A stretch of DNA of 64,000 nucleotides from Niveibacterium sp. 24ML (GCF_026586805.1 NZ_JAPFHA010000020.1:38056-102055); one strand, 5' to 3'; shown: positions 38,193-46,486, numbered from the stretch's first letter. Notes: generated by a model from the letters alone, not told the origin. Translations and numbers: made by a program.

Positions 38193-38612
38193 TCACGCCA
38201 CCACCCCCAGCTTGGCCAGCAGCACCGGCGGCGACACGAAACACATCTCGCCGTTGGAAATCTCCACCGCCACCTGAACCGTTTCACCCTTGGTGAGGCG
38301 TTCGCCGTTGGCGGCATCGCGCACTTCGTAGCGGATGCGCAGGCGGTTCTCCCATTCGACGATGCGTGCCGACACCCGCAGCTTCTGAGCAAAGCGCGCC
38401 GGCCGCGCATAGCGCACCGACAGGTCGATCACCGGCCAGGCGTAGCCCGAATCGCGCATCTGCGGGTAGTCGTAGTCCAGCCCCTGCAGCAGCGCGTGGC
38501 GCGCCCGTTCGAAGTAGCACACGTAGTTGCCGTGCCACACGACTTCCATTGGATCGAGGTCGTGAAACGGGACCTCGATCTCGATTTCGGCTTTCAGGTG
38601 ATCGGTGTTCAA
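38193..38612 (-). CDS. apeK: APE 4HBT-family acyl-thioesterase
   Basis: A 139-residue hotdog thioesterase of the YbgC/4HBT type. The active-site pattern FHDLDPMEVVWHGNYVCYFE contains the conserved Asp and the GNY turn. It probably releases or proofreads acyl chains from the ACPs. The start is TTG at 38612. An in-frame TAA five codons upstream and the active-site position rule out both longer and much shorter products. The TTG lies only 15 bases from palindromic repeat C. Confidence 0.9.
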   Translation of the reverse strand: MNTDHLKAEIEIEVPFHDLDPMEVVWHGNYVCYFERARHALLQGLDYDYPQMRDSGYAWPVIDLSVRYARPARFAQKLRVSARIVEWENRLRIRYEVRDAANGERLTKGETVQVAVEISNGEMCFVSPPVLLAKLGVVA

Positions 38613-38626
38613 AGTGTTACCCCCTT

Positions 38627-38878
38627 ACCGCAGAGGCGCAGAGACGCAGAGGGCCGCAAAGAACATCTAAGGAAGGTCTGAATAAGTGAGCGAGAGGGAT
38701 GCAGCGCAAGGCGCGGCGCGCGCTGCGACCAAGACATATCAAACGGATAGGCGCGGGAGCGAGCACGCCGCAACGCAGCGATGCGCCGTCGCAGCCACTT
38801 ATTCAGGCCTTCCCTAAACCGGCCCGACGAAGGCGATACCTGCCTCTGCGGCCCTCGGCGTCTCTGCGCCTCTGCGGT
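38627..38878. repeat. Palindromic repeat C, split by a miniature element
   Basis: The left arm (38627-38661, ACCGCAGAGGCGCAGAGA...) and right arm (38844-38878, ...TCTCTGCGCCTCTGCGGT) are inverted repeats with few mismatches. Removing the 143-bp insertion and one CTAA leaves about 105 bases, the same size as repeats A and B. Its sequence relates to them mainly by A-to-G changes. Confidence 0.8.
38671..38813. mobile_element. 143-bp miniature inverted-repeat element, copy 2 (IS5-type ends)
   Basis: Identical in length and ends to copy 1; the two differ at only two bases (38724 and 38744). It is flanked by direct CTAA duplications at 38667-38670 and 38814-38817, the reverse complement of the TTAG target of copy 1. 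It interrupts palindromic repeat C in the 276-base gap between the lyase and thioesterase genes. No coding capacity. Confidence 0.9.
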
Positions 38879-38888
38879 GAAGCCTGCC

Positions 38889-40430
38889 TCACGCATACAA
38901 ACCCCAGCGCTGGGAGCGCAGTGCATCGAGCACACGGCGCAAGTCGACATCTAGCGCGCGGTCTTCGGCAATGAAGGGGACCAGCGCATCCAGATCGGCG
39001 AGGAAGCCGGTCAGCGTGTCGGTCAGTTCAATCGCCTGCAGATCGCGCCGCAGCGCAACGCCCTGCCGCACCGCGATCAGCAGCCCTGCGGCGACCTGCT
39101 CGACCAGTTCAAGTACCCGCAGCGCATCGCGCGCGGCGATCGTGCCCATGCTGACCTTGTCCTGGTTGTGGCATTCGGTCGAGCGCGAGAACACCGAGGC
39201 CGGCATCGTCAGCTTGAGCGCCTCGGCAGTCCAGGCCGACAGCGAAATCTGCAGCGCCTTCAACCCGTGGTTGATCGCGGCACGTTCGCCGGTCGCCCCG
39301 CTGAGGTTGGACGGCAAGCCGTGGTTGAAGCGTGTGTCGACCAGCAGCGCCATCTGCCGATCCATCAGGTCAGCAAGGTTGGCGACCAGGTTCTTGAGGC
39401 TGTCCATCGCGAAGGCGACATGGCCACCGTAGAAATGGCCACCGTGCAGCACCTGCTCGCCATCCGGGTCGATGATCGGATTGTCGTTGGCGCTGTTGAG
39501 TTCGTTTTCCAGCGTGTTGCGCAGGAAGGGCAGCGCGTCTTCGAGCACGCCGATCACATGCGGTGCGCAGCGGATCGAGTAACGGTCCTGCAGGCGCTTC
39601 TCGTTGCGCGGCGGGCGATCGGAATGCAGGTCGGCACGCAGGCGGGCCGCCACGTCTTGCTGGCCGATGTGCGGCTTCACCGAGAACAAGGTCTCGTCGA
39701 AGTGGTGGGCGTTGCCGTCGAGCGCGAGGCAAGCCAACCCGGTCAGCCGCGTGGCGAGGCGCGCGAGGTAATCGGCACGTTCGATTGCCAGGCAGGCCAG
39801 CCCGGTCATCACGGCGGTGCCGTTCATGATCGCGAGGCCCTCTTTCGGGCGCAGCCGCAGCGGGGTGATGCCACGCTCGGCAAACACCTCGGCGGTGTCT
39901 CGGATCAGCCCATCGACCCACACCTGCCGCTCACCGCACAGCACCGCGGCGAGGTAGGACAGCGGCGTCAGATCGCCACTGGCGCCGACCGAGCCTTCGG
40001 CCGGAATCACCGGCAGGATGTCTTGCGCGAGCAGGGTCTCGATCTGCGCGAGCAGACCCCAGCTAACACCGGAAAACCCCTGCGCGAGCGATGTCAGGCG
40101 CGCCACCAGCACTGCGCGGGTTTCGTCAGCGCTGAGCCAGCGGCCCAGCCCGCAGCCGTGGTAGGTGTAGAGGTGCTGCGGCAGCTCGGCAACCAGCGCG
40201 GGCGGGATCGTGACGGTGCAGGAATCGCCGTAGCCGGTGGTCACGCCGTAGATCACGCCGTCTTCGGCAAGCAGGCGGTCGAGGAAGGCGGCGCCGCGTT
40301 CAATGCGGGCACGGAAGTCCGGCGCATCGTGCAAGGCAACGGCTGTACGACGCTGGCTCGCGGCGACCACGTCGCCGGTTCGGATACGGCGGGCACCAAC
40401 AGGGATGGCGGAATCAGGCTTGCGTGTCAT
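38889..40430 (-). CDS. HAL/PAL/TAL-family aromatic amino acid lyase of the APE cluster
   Basis: A 513-residue ammonia-lyase. The MIO prosthetic group forms from Ala150-Ser151-Gly152 in GSVGASGDLTPLSYL, with the active-site loop YGVTTGYG and the NSANDNPI stretch as expected. In flexirubin and some APE clusters such lyases make cinnamic or 4-hydroxycinnamic starter acids. The two residues at the usual substrate-selectivity position read Tyr90-His91 (LYTYHGCGLG), unlike Ser-His of histidine lyases or His-Leu of a known tyrosine lyase, so the substrate is open. ATGA overlap with the acyltransferase gene. Confidence 0.88.
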   Translation of the reverse strand: MTRKPDSAIPVGARRIRTGDVVAASQRRTAVALHDAPDFRARIERGAAFLDRLLAEDGVIYGVTTGYGDSCTVTIPPALVAELPQHLYTYHGCGLGRWLSADETRAVLVARLTSLAQGFSGVSWGLLAQIETLLAQDILPVIPAEGSVGASGDLTPLSYLAAVLCGERQVWVDGLIRDTAEVFAERGITPLRLRPKEGLAIMNGTAVMTGLACLAIERADYLARLATRLTGLACLALDGNAHHFDETLFSVKPHIGQQDVAARLRADLHSDRPPRNEKRLQDRYSIRCAPHVIGVLEDALPFLRNTLENELNSANDNPIIDPDGEQVLHGGHFYGGHVAFAMDSLKNLVANLADLMDRQMALLVDTRFNHGLPSNLSGATGERAAINHGLKALQISLSAWTAEALKLTMPASVFSRSTECHNQDKVSMGTIAARDALRVLELVEQVAAGLLIAVRQGVALRRDLQAIELTDTLTGFLADLDALVPFIAEDRALDVDLRRVLDALRSQRWGLYA

Positions 40431-41359
40431 GTCGTACGCGTTGGGCGCGCCCAGAAGTCGAAAAAGTTGAACCACTGCAAAGGGGTGCGGCGCGTTTGCG
40501 CCTCAAGCCGCGCGGCGAACGCTGCCACGAGCGGCTGCAGCGCGGCCTCGCGATTGCGGCGTGGCAGCACCACGCGGTCACGGAACAGCTCGAATCGCAC
40601 GCGAAAGCCCTTGCCTTCGGCGGTCGGCCACATCAGGAACACCGGCACGCCCAGCACGGCGGCGAGCACCCAGGGGCCGATCGGGAACGGCGCGGCCTCG
40701 CCAAAGAATGGCGCATCGACGATGCCAGCATCTTGCGTCACCGGCACACGGTCGCCGGTCATCACAATGAAGTCGCCTTCGGCGACCCGTTCGGCGAGGA
40801 ACATCGCCATCGCCGGATCGAGTTCGGTGACCTGGATCAGGTTGAGCTGGCTATCCGGATTCAACTCGGCCATCAGCCGGTTGAATCGCGCAGCGTGCCG
40901 CGTATGCACCAGCACATGGATCTTGCGTGAATCGTGATAGCTGGATGCGAGCGCCCGGCTCGCCTCGAAGTTACCCAGGTGTGCCGTCACGATCAGGCCG
41001 CCGCGACCGGCACGGAAAGCCTCGGCACACAGCTCGGCGCCCTCGACGATGCAGTTCGCCGGATCGAGCCCGCCGTTCCACACCATCAGCTTGTCGAGCA
41101 TGCAATCGGCGAAGGCGATGAAGTGCCGCAGCGAGGCAAAGCGGCCCGGTTCGACGCCGCAAGCACGCAAACGCGCAAGGTAGGCCTGCGAGGCGCGGCG
41201 CGCGCTGCCCGCTGTGAGCCAGTACGCAAACACCACCGGGTAGAGCGCAATCAGGAACGGCAGGCGCCCGAGCACGCGTTGCAGCCGGTACATCAGCCGC
41301 ATGCCGAAGACGAAGCCGACTTCGTCGATCTGCGCCCAGTGCCGGGCCCCGGTGCTCAT
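40427..41359 (-). CDS. APE LpxL-like acyltransferase
   Basis: A 310-residue membrane-associated acyltransferase of the lipid A HtrB/LpxL superfamily. The catalytic HxxxxE motif is HLGNFE in IVTAHLGNFEASRA, preceded by a hydrophobic segment (LPFLIALYPVVFAYWL). It likely joins the polyene or a fatty acid to the lipid carrier. In E. coli the equivalent is the second half of ApeJ, fused to a glycosyltransferase; here it is a separate gene overlapping the glycosyltransferase stop as ATGA. Confidence 0.85.
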   Translation of the reverse strand: MSTGARHWAQIDEVGFVFGMRLMYRLQRVLGRLPFLIALYPVVFAYWLTAGSARRASQAYLARLRACGVEPGRFASLRHFIAFADCMLDKLMVWNGGLDPANCIVEGAELCAEAFRAGRGGLIVTAHLGNFEASRALASSYHDSRKIHVLVHTRHAARFNRLMAELNPDSQLNLIQVTELDPAMAMFLAERVAEGDFIVMTGDRVPVTQDAGIVDAPFFGEAAPFPIGPWVLAAVLGVPVFLMWPTAEGKGFRVRFELFRDRVVLPRRNREAALQPLVAAFAARLEAQTRRTPLQWFNFFDFWARPTRTT

Positions 41360-42099
41360 GCCGCGCCCAGGAAGTGGCGCGCGATCAGACGCGGCGCGCG
41401 CAACAACATGCCGAAGAACAAGCGCGTGTGCATCCACGAAATCGCCAGGTTGTCGGCCAGCGGCCGGAAGTGCGATACGCCGTCTTCCGGGTAGCGCACT
41501 CGGGTGGGCAGGTTGCGGATCGGCACACCGGCCCAGTCAAGGCGCACGAGCACTTCAACATCGAAATCCATCCGCCGACCGATGCGAGCGCGATCGAGTT
41601 CGCGCACCACCGCCTCAAGCGGATAGACGCGGAAGCCGCACATCGAATCGGTGATACGCAGCGAGAGCGTGTTGATCCACACCCACACATGCGTCGCGTA
41701 GCGGCCATACAAGCGGCCACGCGGCACGCTCTCGTCGTAGAGCGGGCAGCCGATGATCGCGTGCCGCGGCTCGGCCTGCGCTGCGGCGAGGAATCGCGGC
41801 ACATCGGCGGTGTCGTGCTGACCATCGGCATCGATCTGCAGTGCATGGGTAAAGCCTGCAGCCAGCGCGGCACGCAGGCCATCGGCAACCGCCGCGCCCT
41901 TGCCACCGTTCTCGGCGCGCCGCACCAGACGCACGCCCTGCGGATCGTCGGCCACCAGCGTATCGAGCACCGCGGCGCAGGATGGCCGGCTACCGTCATC
42001 CACCATCAGCACCGGCAGGCCGTGCGTCCGCAAGGCCGCCACAACGGCACCGACCGCATGCTCGTGATTGAAGACCGGGATCACTGCACAGCACTTCAC
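41356..42099 (-). CDS. APE family-2 glycosyltransferase
   Basis: A 247-residue GT2 enzyme. It has the MKCCAVIPVFNHEHAVG opening, VDDGS and the DxD-type metal site in QIDADGQHD. The DSMCGFRVYPLEAV stretch resembles polyprenyl-phosphate mannosyl- or glucosyltransferase-like proteins. It has no large membrane domain. It probably glycosylates the polyene-lipid. The GTG start at 42099 forms a GTGA overlap with the ligase gene stop; the longer open frame would run back into that gene. Confidence 0.86.
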   Translation of the reverse strand: MKCCAVIPVFNHEHAVGAVVAALRTHGLPVLMVDDGSRPSCAAVLDTLVADDPQGVRLVRRAENGGKGAAVADGLRAALAAGFTHALQIDADGQHDTADVPRFLAAAQAEPRHAIIGCPLYDESVPRGRLYGRYATHVWVWINTLSLRITDSMCGFRVYPLEAVVRELDRARIGRRMDFDVEVLVRLDWAGVPIRNLPTRVRYPEDGVSHFRPLADNLAISWMHTRLFFGMLLRAPRLIARHFLGAA

Positions 42100-43769
42100 C
42101 GCGCCGCTCCGAACATCAAACGGCCGCTGGCGCAGACACGCTCGCCCTGCGTCAGGCGGAACGCCACGGCCGACTTCGCTGGCAGGTGTTCGAGCGCGAG
42201 GTTCAGGCGGCAATCAGGCCTGACCGCCTGCTGAAACTTGAGTGCATCAACGCCACGGAAGGGCGCCGGCAGTTCAAACAGCTCCTGCGCCCAGTGCATT
42301 GCCCAGTCCAGCTGCACGACGCCGGGCAGGATCGGTGCGCCGGGAAAGTGGCCTGAGAAGGCAGCAAGCGTGGGCACTACGTCCAGCTCGATCTGCGCAT
42401 GCAGGGCATCGAGCGAAACAATGCGCGCTTCCGGCTGCTCGGCGGATCCGGCGAACAGCGCCACCAACACCGCCTGCGGCGTCTTGCCCATCGCGTTGAG
42501 CGGAATCGAATCGACATGGCGCCAGCGACGTGGCAAGGCGAGCGCTTCAACCGAGCCAGCAATCGCGTTGCGCAGGCGTGCGTGCAGCACCGCGCGCCCG
42601 AGCGACTCGCAGGCCACACGGCCTGCTTCGCTGAGCACCACGACCGCACCGATGCGCCCTTCAGGCAAGACACAGCAACGCACATCGGCGATCTCGGGCT
42701 GCGCGGCAATCGCTTGCTCAACCGCATCGAGCGACACGCGTTTTTCTTCAACCTTGACGATGCGATCCGCCCTGCCAAGCAGCCTGAATCCACCGCCGAC
42801 AGGCTGCGCGCGATCGGCAGTGTCGTACCACGCGGCCGGGTCGGGCATGAAGGGCGAGCGCAGGCGCAAGCCGCTTTCGGCAAAGTCGAGTTCAACGCAG
42901 GCGTGCGGCTGCCACGGCGTATCGACATCACCCTGCACACGCCAGGCGATGCCGCCGGTTTCGGAACTGCCGTAGACCTCGAATACCGGGCACTGCAGGG
43001 CGTGCTGCACGGCCAGCGAGGCCTCACGCACTAGCGGCCCGCCGGACGAGAACACCGCCCGCGGCGACTGCGGCGCGACATGCAGCGCGAGCGCTTCGGG
43101 CCAGCGGCGCAGGAAGGCCGGGCTGGCCACCAGCGCGACCTCGCCTTGCGCCAGCACCTCCGCCACCGCCTCGGGGAAAACCAGTTGCTGGCCAACAAAG
43201 CAGCGCCCGGTGGCAAGCGGCCACAAGAGACGGAACAGGAGCCCGTACAGATGCTGATGCGAGACGGTGCCGGCAAGCGTCGCGTCGCCCACGCGCTCCC
43301 CCCACACGGCTTCGATCACCCGCAGCTCTTCAGCAAGCTGGCGCAGCTCTTTGGCGATCGCGACCGGCGTTCCGGTCGAGCCCGAGGTGAATACTTCAAT
43401 CGCCGGCATCGACTCAGGCAGGGTGCCGAGCGAGAACGCGGCTTCACTGGGCTCCGTCAGCGATTGGTCCGGGCCTGCGAGCCAGCCGTCGACATGGCCG
43501 GCGAGCTGCGCCAGTGTTGCCGGCAGCAAGTCGCCCGGCAGCACCACGGTTTTGCCGGCGGCCCAGGCGCCGAACAGGCGCACCGCCGCTTCATCGGCAT
43601 CGTCGCAGTACAGGCCCCAGCGTTGGCCGGGCTCTGCCGCGAGGCGCGCCGCCCACGCGCGCACGCGTGCGAGGAAACCCGCCCAAGGCATCGCGGCGCC
43701 ACGCGTCAGCGCTACGCACGCGTCGGGCGCGCGCGACTGCAGCAAGAGGCCGCCAAGGCGATCAGACAC
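42096..43769 (-). CDS. apeH: APE AMP-dependent acyl ligase fused to hotdog dehydratase
   Basis: A 557-residue fusion. Residues 1-~440 are an ANL adenylating domain with the phosphate loop FTSGSTGTP (127-135) and the VYGSSETGGIAWR motif; it should activate the aryl starter for loading on ACP. Residues ~450-557 are a FabZ/ApeI-like hotdog domain with the active-site string GHFPGAPILPG (His474). In E. coli these are two proteins, ApeH and ApeI. The GTG start at 43769 overlaps the upstream gene by eight bases. Confidence 0.88.
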   Translation of the reverse strand: MSDRLGGLLLQSRAPDACVALTRGAAMPWAGFLARVRAWAARLAAEPGQRWGLYCDDADEAAVRLFGAWAAGKTVVLPGDLLPATLAQLAGHVDGWLAGPDQSLTEPSEAAFSLGTLPESMPAIEVFTSGSTGTPVAIAKELRQLAEELRVIEAVWGERVGDATLAGTVSHQHLYGLLFRLLWPLATGRCFVGQQLVFPEAVAEVLAQGEVALVASPAFLRRWPEALALHVAPQSPRAVFSSGGPLVREASLAVQHALQCPVFEVYGSSETGGIAWRVQGDVDTPWQPHACVELDFAESGLRLRSPFMPDPAAWYDTADRAQPVGGGFRLLGRADRIVKVEEKRVSLDAVEQAIAAQPEIADVRCCVLPEGRIGAVVVLSEAGRVACESLGRAVLHARLRNAIAGSVEALALPRRWRHVDSIPLNAMGKTPQAVLVALFAGSAEQPEARIVSLDALHAQIELDVVPTLAAFSGHFPGAPILPGVVQLDWAMHWAQELFELPAPFRGVDALKFQQAVRPDCRLNLALEHLPAKSAVAFRLTQGERVCASGRLMFGAAR

Positions 43770-44307
43770 CGGCGATTCTCCGCTTCACGCGCTGGCGCAC
43801 CAGCCACTCGACGGCGAAGAGCACGCCCATCGCGAGATACGACAGGAAGCCGTTGTAGAGCGCCCAGGTCGCGTCGGACGCCCAGATCGCAGTCGCCAGC
43901 GAAATGCTGCCGTTGATGATGAAGAACCCGCACCACACCTGCGTGACGCGCCGCACGTAGGGCAAGGCGGCGGCCGGAAGATCCGGCTCCTGCAGGCGGG
44001 CAAAGCGCTCGATGATCGTCGGCGGATGCAGCAGGCTCCAGCCGAAAACGGCGAGCAAGCCAACGTTGATCGCGACCGGGTAGTAGCGCAGCGGCAGCGC
44101 ATCGTTGGCGAACAGGGCGTAGCCGGCGATCGCGCAGGCTGCCAGGGCCCACACCAGGGCAAGGCGATCGCGTGGCCCGATCACGAGGCGAGCGAGCACC
44201 GCCGCAACCAGCATCGCGGCCAGCCAGCGCGGCGACACCCAACGCTGGCCGAATGCGATCGCCAACGGATAGAGCACCGCGAAGAGCCCAAGCACGCCGT
44301 TCGGCAT
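43762..44307 (-). CDS. apeG: APE inner-membrane protein (COG4648-like)
   Basis: A 181-residue membrane protein with about five hydrophobic helices (LGLFAVLYPLAIAFG, WLAAMLVAAVLARLVIG, LVWALAACAIAGYALF, VGLLAVFGWSLL, ALYNGFLSYLAMGVLFAVEWL). No catalytic motif is seen. Members of this group occur in APE clusters just after the two ACPs. Its function is unknown; an assembly or anchoring role for the soluble enzymes is conceivable. Confidence 0.82.
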   Translation of the reverse strand: MPNGVLGLFAVLYPLAIAFGQRWVSPRWLAAMLVAAVLARLVIGPRDRLALVWALAACAIAGYALFANDALPLRYYPVAINVGLLAVFGWSLLHPPTIIERFARLQEPDLPAAALPYVRRVTQVWCGFFIINGSISLATAIWASDATWALYNGFLSYLAMGVLFAVEWLVRQRVKRRIAGV

Positions 44308-44311
44308 CGGG

Positions 44312-44563
44312 TCAGTGGTTTTCCGCCATCACGTCGTAAAGCGCGTCCACCACGTCCTGCACCGTGCGCACGGTCTTGAAGACATCCGGCTGCATGCGCT
44401 TGCCGGTGAGTTCCTTCGCACGCAGCATCAGATCAACCGCGTCGATCGAATCGATATCCAGGTCGGTGTAGAGGTTGGACTCCGGCTTCACATCCGCTGG
44501 GTCGATCTCGAAGGTGTCATGCAGCACGCCGACGATCCACTCGTAAATCTGTTCGCGATTCAT
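44312..44563 (-). CDS. apeF: APE acyl carrier protein 2
   Basis: An 83-residue acyl carrier protein. The phosphopantetheine attachment is Ser39 in LDIDSIDAVDLM. It carries the growing chain on a 4'-phosphopantetheine arm. Its ATG overlaps the stop of the first ACP gene (ATGA). Two ACPs side by side are a constant feature of APE clusters. Confidence 0.92.
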   Translation of the reverse strand: MNREQIYEWIVGVLHDTFEIDPADVKPESNLYTDLDIDSIDAVDLMLRAKELTGKRMQPDVFKTVRTVQDVVDALYDVMAENH

Positions 44564-44832
44564 ACCGCCTCCGGGCTGCGCCGGTTTGCCTTGACCAGTT
44601 CGGCCAGTGCCGCAACGCTGGCAAAGTGGTCGCGTGTCTCACGCGAGTCGGCCGAAAGGGTGATGCCGTATTGCTTCTGCAGGGCCACACCCAGTTCAAG
44701 CGCATCGATCGAGTCGAGCCCCAACCCCTCGCCAAACAAGGGCGCATGGGTATCAATGTCATCCACCGAAATATCCTCAAGGTCGAGGCAGTCGATGATC
44801 ATCTGCTTGATTTCCTTGTACAACTCATCCAT
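44560..44832 (-). CDS. apeE: APE acyl carrier protein 1
   Basis: A 90-residue acyl carrier protein with the attachment Ser41 in GLGLDSIDALEL and acidic helix II. It likely works in the starter or elongation stage with the second ACP. It overlaps the acyltransferase gene by eight bases. Confidence 0.92.
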   Translation of the reverse strand: MDELYKEIKQMIIDCLDLEDISVDDIDTHAPLFGEGLGLDSIDALELGVALQKQYGITLSADSRETRDHFASVAALAELVKANRRSPEAV

Positions 44833-45598
44833 GACGGGCCAGCTCCTGCGTGTAATGCTGTTCGAGATCCTGTGTCAGGCGGCGCGCGCCCAACGCAAGC
44901 GGCAAACCTGACTGCAGATAGGGGGCAACCGGAATGTCCTCCCCCACTGAAATAACAAAATGTGGCGCGCGATCCGGTACGCGATACCACTTCTCACCCT
45001 TGGTCAGCATGACCGGCTTGCATTCGATATAGACCGGCGTCAGCGCGAGCGCTCCGCGGACGGCGATATTCGATGCGCCGCGCTGAAACGCAAATGCACG
45101 CCCGGGCACGCTGCGCGTCCCCTCGGGGAAGAGAATCAGATTGCCGCCTTTGCGGATCGCCTCGATGCAGGCATCCACCATATCCGGCCCGGTACCGTTG
45201 CTGACATAGTCTGCCGCGCGAATCGGGCCGCGCATGAAGGGATTGCGCCACAAGGCCGCCTTGACCACGCAGTCAGCATTGCGCACAAAGGCCATCAGGA
45301 AAACGACGTCGATCAAGGTCGGATGGTTGGCAATGATCAACAGGCCGCCACGTTGCAATCGCTCAATATTGCGCAACTCGTAGGTGTAGATCCCCATCAC
45401 GCGCATCTGCGCGATGAACGACCGGAAGGCGAAACGGACGATCCGTCGAGAGACCTGCCGGCGCTGCGCGCGATCGCGCACCAGCAGGCTCACGCACGGA
45501 AAGACCGCGATCCGGAGCAGCAGACCACCCAAACCAAAGCTGGCGAAGCAGATGGCCGTCGCGACGACTCGCCAGGCGCGGTTGATCGCGCTAGGCAC
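44825..45598 (-). CDS. apeD: APE 1-acyl-glycerol-phosphate-type acyltransferase
   Basis: A 257-residue PlsC-superfamily acyltransferase with a hydrophobic N-terminal segment (AICFASFGLGGLLLRIAVFP). The HxxxxD motif is HPTLID (His92-Asp97) and the second block is FPEGTRS (157-163). It probably esterifies the polyene or a fatty acid on the lipid anchor. I take the GTG at 45598 with GGGAGG nearby, overlapping the upstream stop; the open frame extends 15 codons further without a ribosome site. Confidence 0.87.
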   Translation of the reverse strand: MPSAINRAWRVVATAICFASFGLGGLLLRIAVFPCVSLLVRDRAQRRQVSRRIVRFAFRSFIAQMRVMGIYTYELRNIERLQRGGLLIIANHPTLIDVVFLMAFVRNADCVVKAALWRNPFMRGPIRAADYVSNGTGPDMVDACIEAIRKGGNLILFPEGTRSVPGRAFAFQRGASNIAVRGALALTPVYIECKPVMLTKGEKWYRVPDRAPHFVISVGEDIPVAPYLQSGLPLALGARRLTQDLEQHYTQELARHG

Positions 45599-46295
45599 GG
45601 CGCACCTCCCACCCGGCGCCACACGGCAACGCGGCGCGATCACTCAGCAGCCAGCGAATCCAGGCAAGAATCTCAGGTTCATCCAACGCCGACTGCGCAT
45701 TGCCGGACCGACCCAGCGCCAAACCGGCGCCATCAACCAGAGAAAAACTCCCCGCCCACGCTACCGGTCGCTCGTCCGCATCGCGAAATTGCGCGTAACG
45801 CGGCGGCAGCGGCTCATCACAGAGAATTGCGACAACCTCGGGGTAGTCGTCGGAGAGGAACGCGTGGACTTCGGACAACATGGCCGCAATGCCGTCCGAC
45901 TCGGCGGCGACCGCGCTGCACGGCGCGGGATCACCGCGCACGATGCCGAGCACGCCGCTGGCCGCGTTATGGACCGAGGCCGCAAACGCAGCGGGCGAAA
46001 GCGGCTGCGCCAGGGCTAGCGCTTCAAGCAGCCCCGCCGAACGGCCGACGGAGCCGTGCCGAGACACATAGACAACGGGGATGTTACGACGCTCGCCAAG
46101 CACGTCCAGCGCGACGCGCAGCGACATTCGCGCCAATCGGTCAGCTCTGCGACGGATCATCGCAGGGACTTCGGGCAAAGCCGGCTCATCGTCACCCTGC
46201 GCGTGAACACCCGTCTCCGCCCAATCCCGCCAAGCAGAACGAACATCCAGGCCGGGCGACCACGCAGACCAATCGACAAGGCGCACGCGGCTCAC
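45591..46295 (-). CDS. apeC: APE KS-like chain-length-factor homologue
   Basis: A 234-residue protein with only the N-terminal half of a ketosynthase fold. It lacks a catalytic Cys; the matching stretch reads SVHNAASGVLG. It matches the ketoacyl-synthase-like N-terminal family (PF13723-type) and the ApeC role as partner of the ApeO KS. The GTG start has GGAG eight bases upstream. It is the first gene of the APE operon. The 191 bases before it (46296-46486) should carry the operon promoter, but I see no convincing -35/-10 pair. Confidence 0.82.
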   Translation of the reverse strand: MSRVRLVDWSAWSPGLDVRSAWRDWAETGVHAQGDDEPALPEVPAMIRRRADRLARMSLRVALDVLGERRNIPVVYVSRHGSVGRSAGLLEALALAQPLSPAAFAASVHNAASGVLGIVRGDPAPCSAVAAESDGIAAMLSEVHAFLSDDYPEVVAILCDEPLPPRYAQFRDADERPVAWAGSFSLVDGAGLALGRSGNAQSALDEPEILAWIRWLLSDRAALPCGAGWEVRRA

Positions 46296-46486
46296 GACCC
46301 GAGCTCCGCCAGCCCCGACAAGCCGTTTGCAGCGTCAAAGCGAGCGTCCGGGCGAGCCTTGAGCGCATTCCGCTGCAGGCGCTGAACCGCTGCCACAGCC
46401 CCTCGCCCGCAGGCTGCATGCTGATTCTCTATCGGTCGAACCACCTGACGCCCCAACAGCGCCCCCGCGGCGCCGCGAAATGCAAA

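Noticed and set aside
46192..46419. 75-codon minus-strand frame at the start of the APE operon
   Set aside because: Overlaps the first APE gene out of frame, Cys/Arg/Gly-rich, no ribosome site.
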